Assembly (NCBI GenBank): GCA_030673725.1
Contig: DAOVIL010000045.1
Location: forward strand, 1 to 5,772
Reading direction: 5' to 3'
DNA from: Candidatus Aenigmatarchaeota archaeon
Lineage (GTDB): Archaea > Aenigmatarchaeota > Aenigmatarchaeia > QMZP01
Length of the DNA: 5,772 nucleotides
Part shown: positions 1 to 4,974 of the stretch, one piece after another
Layout: each line of letters starts with the position of its first letter
Position numbering within the stretch: position 1 is the stretch's first letter
Program-made: the position numbers and the translations under genes
Notes under the pieces: model-generated
The model's database searches: none
What the model saw: the letters and a program-made list of their open reading frames with translations, nothing else
What the model was told of the DNA's origin: nothing

Positions 1-1893
1 CATGGTCGTGTCCTTGCCCTTCTCTGCGAGCAGCAAAACAACCGGGTAACCAGCAGCCAATGAGAAGCCACCAGATGAAGTGTTTACGCTGGTCAGGACG
101 TTTGATGCGAATTCATATGTTACCTGACCTGCAGTAACCGAAGTTGTGGTGTCATCTACCCATGCAACTGTGTATCCAGCGCTTCCGCCTGGGAAGAAGG
201 CCCACGTGTTGTTGATGGTTATACCGTCGATTAATGCCAATGCTTCGCCATTCTTTCCACCCAGCATCGGGAACAGGGTCGTCTCGTTGCCCGCGCTTGC
301 AGCAGCTGCGTTGGTTCCCCACGAGAATGCTGCGCTGTTTGCCGCGGCATTCACGAAGTATTCCTGGCCATCGACGTATGCTGTGGAGTTCGTGTAGCCA
401 GGAGACTGCATGTTGATGGTTATCTTGCTGCTGTCGAACACATCTGTCAGTTCTATCTGTGCTGTGCTCTGTCCGATGTCGTCGACGTCGCTGAGCTGGA
501 ACAGGTGGGAGAAGTCTCCCGAAGCAAGAACGACATAGTCATTCTGGTTCACCATTCCACCCTCGACAACCACTATCACCTTCGAGCTGGAGACACCGAG
601 TATCGGGGTCAAGGTTGTTGCGCTTGAGTCGTTGTCGTAAGCGAACGTGAACTCCTTCTCGTTGCCCCTGTAGTCAGTGTACTTGATGTTGGCCTTGTCG
701 TCTCCTGCGGTCTTGAGCATCGTTGTTGTCCTTGCTGACGAGTCGAGTGCCGGCGCGATGCCGCCGAAAGCGACCTGGAAGCTCCCGAATACGGGGTCCA
801 TGAAAGGTGCGCCCTCTGCAACATGGTCTTCATCAGAGTCCGACATCGCAACAGCTACCTCAAGCTTGGACAGTGGGTCTCCTGTCACTGTGACCAGGGT
901 TCCGTCAATGGAATCCAGGTCTGTCCCTGACTTGACAGCGTCGCCAGTTGCCAGCTTGATTTTGGCTGAACCGAGGCTCAACCTCACAGAGCTGACCTGT
1001 GACTCCTTGCCGAAGAAATAGACGGCATCGATGTAAACATCGATCTTACCCTTGTCACCGTTGATGGTGTAAGACCTGCCTTCTATAATTTCCTTGGAGA
1101 CACCGTCGACCTCTATCACTGCCACGGTGGTGCTTGAAACACCAATCACCTTCAGTATGTGCTCTGTTCCTGTCACAGTGATTGTTGCGGTCTCGCCTTC
1201 ACTGACTGTGTTCTTCGTTGCACCTCCGTACAAGAACAATGCGGTTGCCGTTGATTCGGATCCAACTGTGTACACGTTTCCGAACATGGTTATATCCTGG
1301 CTCTTCACATCAGTGCTTGAGATGTTGAGCGCCTTGCTGAAAACGATCCTGGCTGTGTAGACAGGTGTGGCAGTGTTCGTGCCCACGTTCAGGTACAGTG
1401 CCGGCTCCTCAATGTCACCGTCGCTGTCACTGTAAGCAATCGGGGTTCCGCCAACTGCGATGTACTGGTCGTACTTGAACTCAGTTCCGGTGTCGTCATA
1501 GACGCTTCCTGAGCCCAAAAGGGTTCCCATTCCTGTGTCGCCCTTCGTCAGTGTTGTCTTAGCTGCATTTATCATGCTTCCAACGTAAAGTTTGGTGTTG
1601 GTCGTGGACAAGTCTGCTGCTCCAGTAACAGCTGTGGTTATTGAACCACCAGCAGATACTGTGGTTGTTGCATATCCTGCGACTGCGGCAGCAATGTCCG
1701 CAGCGCCCAGCACGTCCTTAGCGAAGTCCGAGCTAGGCTGAGCAGGTGCGCCAATCACAATGATTGGTGATGTTATCTTGTTTGTGTCCGGAGTAACGTA
1801 GTCACCCAAACCTGCACCAAATACGCCGAAAGCAAGAGTTGCTCCTGCTGTAATGGCGGCCAAAGAGCCTGCCAATACTTTTCTGACGTTCAT
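1..1893 (-). CDS. Archaeal S-layer protein, C-terminus cut by window edge
   Basis: Reading the minus strand from ATG at 1893, the frame stays open for 631 codons to the window edge, so the N-terminus is complete and the C-terminus is missing. Residues 1 to about 28 form a signal peptide: basic start (MNVRK), then an Ala/Gly-rich hydrophobic stretch ending near FGVFGAGLGDY. Residues 42-74 show the archaeal S-layer N-terminal pattern: a hydrophobic strand ending in IVIGAP (45-50), then a helix with GAADIAAAVAGY (63-74). The rest is Thr/Ser/Val/Gly-rich, beta-sandwich-like and cysteine-free, as expected outside the cell. Sequons occur at N190, N421, N502, N536, N561 and N604, fitting N-glycosylation. 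Acidic clusters DSDGDIEE (156-163) and DSDED (352-356) could bind calcium. A strong Shine-Dalgarno and TATA box precede it, fitting high expression. The structural shell role is family knowledge; an S-layer-like secreted protein other than the main lattice subunit is the alternative. Confidence 0.87.
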   Translation of the reverse strand, partial: MNVRKVLAGSLAAITAGATLAFGVFGAGLGDYVTPDTNKITSPIIVIGAPAQPSSDFAKDVLGAADIAAAVAGYATTTVSAGGSITTAVTGAADLSTTNTKLYVGSMINAAKTTLTKGDTGMGTLLGSGSVYDDTGTEFKYDQYIAVGGTPIAYSDSDGDIEEPALYLNVGTNTATPVYTARIVFSKALNISSTDVKSQDITMFGNVYTVGSESTATALFLYGGATKNTVSEGETATITVTGTEHILKVIGVSSTTVAVIEVDGVSKEIIEGRSYTINGDKGKIDVYIDAVYFFGKESQVSSVRLSLGSAKIKLATGDAVKSGTDLDSIDGTLVTVTGDPLSKLEVAVAMSDSDEDHVAEGAPFMDPVFGSFQVAFGGIAPALDSSARTTTMLKTAGDDKANIKYTDYRGNEKEFTFAYDNDSSATTLTPILGVSSSKVIVVVEGGMVNQNDYVVLASGDFSHLFQLSDVDDIGQSTAQIELTDVFDSSKITINMQSPGYTNSTAYVDGQEYFVNAAANSAAFSWGTNAAAASAGNETTLFPMLGGKNGEALALIDGITINNTWAFFPGGSAGYTVAWVDDTTTSVTAGQVTYEFASNVLTSVNTSSGGFSLAAGYPVVLLLAEKGKDTTM

Positions 1894-1904
1894 ATCTTTT
1901 CATT

Positions 1905-1910
1905 CCCTCC
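1905..1910 (-). promoter_or_regulatory. Shine-Dalgarno of the S-layer gene
   Basis: On the minus strand GGAGGG lies 11 nt before the ATG at 1893. It is the strongest ribosome binding site in the window and supports this start. A competing ATG at 1903-1901 is out of frame and would not give a signal peptide. Confidence 0.7.
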
Positions 1911-1939
1911 TATATTCAAATCCTCTCAAGAAAACCCGC

Positions 1940-1952
1940 ATATATTATATAC
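1940..1952 (-). promoter_or_regulatory. Archaeal TATA box of the S-layer gene
   Basis: The minus strand reads TATATAATATAT here. A TATA box centred near 1946 predicts transcription starting about 26 nt downstream, near 1919. That gives a leader of roughly 25 nt which just includes the Shine-Dalgarno. The BRE position upstream (ATTGTG) is not a strong match. A second TATA-like stretch at 2006-2014 is a possible alternative with a longer leader. Confidence 0.55.
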
Positions 1953-1963
1953 ACAATATTCAA

Positions 1964-1975
1964 CAGGCACGCCTG
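1964..1975. repeat. Inverted repeat upstream of the S-layer TATA box
   Basis: CAGGC-AC-GCCTG is a 5-bp perfect dyad with a 2-nt centre, about 12 bp upstream of the S-layer TATA box, where an archaeal activator could bind. It overlaps TGAGAGG (1974-1980), which is the exact reverse complement of CCTCTCA at 1922-1928, so a second 7-bp inverted repeat flanks the TATA box. The dyads are seen; operator function is inference. Confidence 0.35.
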
Positions 1976-1992
1976 AGAGGCATGATATTACT

Positions 1993-2007
1993 TACCCCTA
2001 GGGGGTA
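1993..2007. promoter_or_regulatory. CsoR-like G/C-tract palindrome, candidate operator
   Basis: TACCCC-TA-GGGGGTA sits as an isolated GC island in AT-rich spacer DNA, with a perfect 10-bp core CCCCTAGGGG (1995-2004) running into TATATATAA (2006-2014). The arrangement of C and G tracts bounded by TA/AT resembles operators of CsoR-family copper and persulfide sensors known from bacteria. No such regulator is encoded in the window, so the binding protein is unknown. The resemblance may be coincidental. Confidence 0.35.
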
Positions 2008-2023
2008 TATATAACTTGGGTGA

Positions 2024-2105
2024 AACAGTTTTGAAACCATATTTTCCAGTATATGTTTATCGCCTAATTCTGTCTGATTGTACTAGATTATAACTGAAAA
2101 CTGTT
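2024..2105. repeat. Widely spaced 9-bp inverted repeat AACAGTTTT
   Basis: AACAGTTTT at 2024-2032 is matched by its exact reverse complement AAAACTGTT at 2097-2105, 64 nt apart. A related half-site, CAGTTTTC, lies upstream of glmS at 3160-3167. The region between the arms shows no convincing coding or RNA feature. A regulator half-site is possible, but A/T-rich composition makes chance matches easier. Confidence 0.3.
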
Positions 2106-2156
2106 CCAAAAGCAATAATATTACTTTATAGACTATATAAGGGAAATTAGCCTAAA

Positions 2157-3092
2157 TCACTCTAAAATCTCCGCAGAGTCGATAATTCCGTCCCCATCCA
2201 TGTCATATCCCTTGACAACGGTTGCTATGGTATCCCTCTTGAACCTGTTACCCTGCATGACCTTTCCCAGCTTGGTCACGAACGCCAGCACAGCTGTCCT
2301 TGTTCCCTGGAACCTGGGGCCTGCCAATACCATTATCTTCCCTCTCTTGTCCCATGGGTTGTCTATAATAGTGACCAGGCCGCAGTCCTCATCGCTGTAG
2401 GTCTTGTTGGTTATCCTGGACTTTATCCGTCTCACGTCCTTCTGGATCTCCACGAAAACAGGCATGTATCGGGTCACTTTCTTGGTTATCATGTTCACTG
2501 CAGGCCCCCCGAAGAGTATCAGGTTGCCCCTGAGGTCGCGCTCCCTGACCTCAACGTCCAGCCTGTAATTGGGTACCTGCCTGCCGTCAGTATAGGCGCC
2601 CAGGAACAGGGCAAAATCTATGGCGCAGCAGGAGTCAGAACCCCTGGCCTTCCAGGGACCGTGGGGGTCTGGGGAGCCCACTATCACCCTGGCGTTCAGC
2701 TTCCCGTCCTTCACGAATGGCTCCAGCGCCTTCTTGTGCGCAGGGGAGGCCAGCTCTATCTCCTCACCTTCAGGGTTGCCTGCCATCAGGCCAAAAGCAT
2801 GATTCCGTATCTTATAGAACCTGGCGACTGTGCCGTGCCTGGCCTCCCTCTTGACCTCTTTCACAAGGTTGGCCTGCCTGAACTTCTTGACATGATAATA
2901 TACCTTCTGCTCGTGTACTCCCAGCTTCTTGGCGACGTCCATGGGGCAGGATGGCTCTGCCATCTCCCTGAATATCCTCCATCCAAGGGGGCTTGAGAGA
3001 ATCTTTATTTCCTTTGGCGAGTCGAACATCCTTATGGGTATGGCTTTGCTCTTCTTCCCTGCCTTCAGTAGGAAAAAATCATCCTTTGCCAT
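2157..3092 (-). CDS. Winged-helix protein with S-layer-like domain and C-terminal EF-hand
   Basis: This 311-residue cytoplasmic protein has no signal peptide or membrane segment. Residues about 23-97 are an ArsR-like winged helix: MDVAKKLGVHEQKVYYHVKK (51-70) covers helix-turn and recognition helix, and RHGTVARFYKI (85-95) is the wing. Residues 124-166 then match the motif found near the start of archaeal S-layer proteins: EPFVKDGKLNARVIVG, followed by AIDFALFLGAY (157-167). Further on come NLILFGGPAVN (190-200) and KIMVLAGPRFQGTRTA (252-267), equivalents of the S-layer IGGP..N and AG...TR strands. The protein ends in an EF-hand loop (297-308: D297, D299, D301, G302, D305, E308). Cys155-Cys156 are vicinal. 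Start ATG at 3092 follows AGGA (3099-3102) by 6 nt. It lies between the S-layer gene (same strand) and divergent glmS, suggesting a regulator of envelope genes. DNA binding is well supported; target and ligand are inferred. Confidence 0.85.
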   Translation of the reverse strand: MAKDDFFLLKAGKKSKAIPIRMFDSPKEIKILSSPLGWRIFREMAEPSCPMDVAKKLGVHEQKVYYHVKKFRQANLVKEVKREARHGTVARFYKIRNHAFGLMAGNPEGEEIELASPAHKKALEPFVKDGKLNARVIVGSPDPHGPWKARGSDSCCAIDFALFLGAYTDGRQVPNYRLDVEVRERDLRGNLILFGGPAVNMITKKVTRYMPVFVEIQKDVRRIKSRITNKTYSDEDCGLVTIIDNPWDKRGKIMVLAGPRFQGTRTAVLAFVTKLGKVMQGNRFKRDTIATVVKGYDMDGDGIIDSAEILE

Positions 3093-3131
3093 GTAAAATC
3101 CTTATAATATTATAAATATTTTTTTAGCGGT

Positions 3132-3139
3132 CTTTATAA
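3132..3139 (-). promoter_or_regulatory. TATA box of the winged-helix gene
   Basis: On the minus strand TTATAAAG is preceded by GGGAAATGC, which gives a plausible purine-rich BRE. Transcription about 26 nt downstream would start near 3110, leaving an 18-nt leader containing AGGA at 3099-3102. The AT-rich stretch 3098-3124 also contains TATA-like words, but these would place the start site inside the gene. Read on the plus strand (TTTATAAG, 3133-3140), the same element could serve as a distal glmS promoter. Confidence 0.45.
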
Positions 3140-3187
3140 GCATTTCCCCAACTCCGAACCAGTTTTCTGAAGCTGTTTTGGGTAAAG

Positions 3188-3195
3188 TTTTATAT
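3188..3195 (+). promoter_or_regulatory. BRE/TATA promoter of glmS, probably leaderless
   Basis: GTAAAG followed by TTTTATAT is a good archaeal BRE plus TATA match. Its centre near 3191.5 predicts initiation around 3217-3219, essentially on the glmS ATG at 3219. No Shine-Dalgarno-like sequence occurs between the TATA box and the ATG. Together these point to a leaderless mRNA. Confidence 0.6.
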
Positions 3196-3211
3196 GCCAT
3201 CCGGTTCAAAT

Positions 3212-3223
3212 CACATGCATGTG
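3212..3223. repeat. Perfect 12-bp palindrome over the glmS start codon
   Basis: CACATGCATGTG is perfectly self-complementary and covers the glmS ATG and the predicted transcription start. The right half is largely fixed by the required Met-Cys codons, but the left half is non-coding and need not mirror it. It may be an operator blocking initiation, or chance. Confidence 0.3.
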
Positions 3224-4973
3224 TGGTATAGTCGGATACCTCGGGAAGAAGGAAGCTGCCCCCATACTTTTTGAGGCCCTCAAAAAACTTGAGTACAGGG
3301 GCTATGACAGCTATGGCTTCGCGACATCAGACGGCTCCAAGATATGGCTGGACAAGAGCACAGGGAAGATAAGCGAGACAAAACCTAAAGAGCTTCCAGG
3401 GAAGATAGGGATAGCGCACACCCGCTGGGCGACCCATGGTGGCGTGACTGCAGAGAACGCCCATCCCCACACCGACTGCAATGGCGAGATAGTGGTGGTA
3501 CATAACGGCATAATAGAGAACTACCAGGAGCTCAGGAAGGAACTGTTAGATAAGGGACATGAGTTCAAGTCAGAGACAGACACCGAGATAATCCCGCACC
3601 TGATAGAGGAGTACATGAAGGAGAATGATTTCGCAACATCTGTCGTCAAGACCCTTAACAGGCTGGAAGGATCATTCGCTGTTGCTATAGTCAATGTGAA
3701 GGCCAACAAGATGACAGTCGCCAGGAAAGGCTCGCCCCTTGTGCTTGGGATAGGGAAGGACGAGTATTTCGTTGCTTCTGATATCCCTGCATTCCTGGAG
3801 CACACCAAACAGGTGATGTACCTCCATGACGGAGACATAGTCACGTTTGACGGGGGGATAGAAGTCTTCAGCACCCTGGAAGGCAAGAAGGTTGAAAGGA
3901 AGATAGACACAGTGGCCTGGGACGCAGAGCAGGCCATGAAGGGCGAATTCGAGCACTACATGCTGAAGGAGATATCAGAGCAGGCAGATGTGATAAAGAG
4001 GGCCATCTCCCAGGACAGCAAGGAGATAATGGACATCGCCAGGCAGATAAACGAAGCCAAGGGCATATTCCTGGTCGCATGCGGTACAGCATCCTATGCA
4101 TGCACATCAGCGAGCTATTTCTTCTCGAAAGTTGCAGGTAAGCACATCAATGTGGTCCTGGGCTCAGAATTCCCTTACTACAAGCACTTCCTCACCCCAA
4201 AGACGCTGGTAATCGCTGTCTCACAGTCAGGAGAGACTGCTGACACCCTGGAGTCTGTAAGGGTCGCAAAGGAGGCAGGTGCCAGGGTGATATCCCTGGT
4301 GAATGTGATGGGAAGCACCCTGATGAGGGAATCAGACCAGCATCTGCTCCTGAACGCAGGTCCGGAGATAGGCGTTGCGAGCACAAAGGTCTATACAGCG
4401 ATGCTGGTGGTGCTGTACCTCCTGGCATATGCGACCATAGGCAAGTTCGATGAGGGAAGGAAGAAGATAAGGAGGCTCTACCTTGATGTCTATAAGCTGA
4501 CCTCAGCCACGATGAGGAAAAACATAAAGGCGCTGGCAGAGAAGATAAAATCCAGGGACCATCTCTTCCTCCTGGGAAGGGGCCACCAGTACCCTACTGC
4601 AGAGGAGGCTGCGCTCAAGGTCAAGGAGATATCATACATCCATGCCGAGAGCTTTGCAGGAGGGGAGCTCAAGCACGGGCCGATAGCCCTGATAGAGAAG
4701 GGCACCCCAGCGATATTCTTCGTGTCCCCGGACAATGAAAAGGAGATAATAAGCAATGCGTCCGAGATAAAGGCCAGGGGCGGGTTCGTTGTCGGCGTGG
4801 GCTCCAAGAACAATGAGGTGTTCGATTTCTGGATAAAGACTCCGGAAGCCGGGGACCTCAACCCCATACTGCAGATAATACCCATGCAGCTGCTCGCTTA
4901 TGAGCTGGCGGTCCTGAGGGGATGCAACCCGGATATGCCAAGGAACCTGGCTAAATCTGTGACGGTGAAGTGA
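3219..4973 (+). CDS. glmS: Glutamine--fructose-6-phosphate aminotransferase (isomerizing)
   Basis: Converts fructose-6-phosphate and glutamine to glucosamine-6-phosphate and glutamate in the cytoplasm, the committed step to UDP-GlcNAc. At 584 residues it is full length (about 600 is usual). The class II glutaminase domain (1 to about 220) starts MCGIVGYLG, so Cys2 is the nucleophile once Met is removed, which fixes the start. HTRWATHGG (67-75, Arg69), HNGIIENY (95-102, Asn96/Gly97) and SETDTE (118-123, Asp121) are present. Two SIS isomerase domains follow: ACGTASYA (287-294) and SQSGETADT (335-343) in the first, then GRGHQYPTAEEAALKVKEIS (453-472), ELKHGPIALI (483-492) and the C-terminal PRNLAKSVTV (574-583). 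Glu470, His486 and Lys579 correspond to the catalytic Glu488, His504 and Lys603 of the E. coli enzyme. Residue 32 is Tyr in YDSYG, where Ala is usual. It heads an operon with the GlmU-like gene 1 nt downstream. Confidence 0.97.
   Translation: MCGIVGYLGKKEAAPILFEALKKLEYRGYDSYGFATSDGSKIWLDKSTGKISETKPKELPGKIGIAHTRWATHGGVTAENAHPHTDCNGEIVVVHNGIIENYQELRKELLDKGHEFKSETDTEIIPHLIEEYMKENDFATSVVKTLNRLEGSFAVAIVNVKANKMTVARKGSPLVLGIGKDEYFVASDIPAFLEHTKQVMYLHDGDIVTFDGGIEVFSTLEGKKVERKIDTVAWDAEQAMKGEFEHYMLKEISEQADVIKRAISQDSKEIMDIARQINEAKGIFLVACGTASYACTSASYFFSKVAGKHINVVLGSEFPYYKHFLTPKTLVIAVSQSGETADTLESVRVAKEAGARVISLVNVMGSTLMRESDQHLLLNAGPEIGVASTKVYTAMLVVLYLLAYATIGKFDEGRKKIRRLYLDVYKLTSATMRKNIKALAEKIKSRDHLFLLGRGHQYPTAEEAALKVKEISYIHAESFAGGELKHGPIALIEKGTPAIFFVSPDNEKEIISNASEIKARGGFVVGVGSKNNEVFDFWIKTPEAGDLNPILQIIPMQLLAYELAVLRGCNPDMPRNLAKSVTVK
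4964..4968 (+). promoter_or_regulatory. Ribosome binding site of the GlmU-like gene
   Basis: GGTGA, complementary to the archaeal 16S rRNA 3' end (UCACC), lies within the last glmS codons, 6 nt before the ATG at 4975. It supports this start and translation from the glmS mRNA. Confidence 0.55.
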
Positions 4974-4974
4974 T

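Larger units (their letters stand above)
1894..2156. other. AT-rich spacer between the winged-helix and S-layer genes
   Basis: Besides the sites listed separately, this spacer contains no supportable ORF or structured RNA. Just downstream of the winged-helix stop on the minus strand there are only short T runs (for example TTTT at 2108-2111 and 2097-2100), which might serve as weak archaeal terminators. TATATAAG at 2134-2141 on the plus strand looks like a TATA box but faces no gene on that strand. The size and density of promoter-like words suggest that the S-layer gene is transcribed separately from its upstream neighbour. Confidence 0.5.

Noticed and set aside
677..1360. Plus-strand open frames (677-1021 and 1094-1360) opposite the S-layer gene
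   Set aside because: They are antisense shadows. The minus strand has an unbroken 631-codon frame with a signal peptide, family motifs and a strong Shine-Dalgarno; the plus frames match no recognisable family.
1901..1903. Alternative ATG for the S-layer gene on the minus strand
   Set aside because: It is out of frame by 10 nt with the signal peptide and S-layer motifs, although slightly closer to the Shine-Dalgarno.
2134..2141. TATATAAG on the plus strand as a promoter
   Set aside because: No gene on the plus strand follows before 3219; it would only give transcription antisense to the winged-helix gene, and AT-rich spacers produce such words by chance.
3093..3218. A glmS-type ribozyme or riboswitch leader upstream of glmS
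   Set aside because: The spacer is only 126 bp, shared with a divergent gene, AT-rich and without paired-stem structure of that kind; the predicted transcript has no leader.
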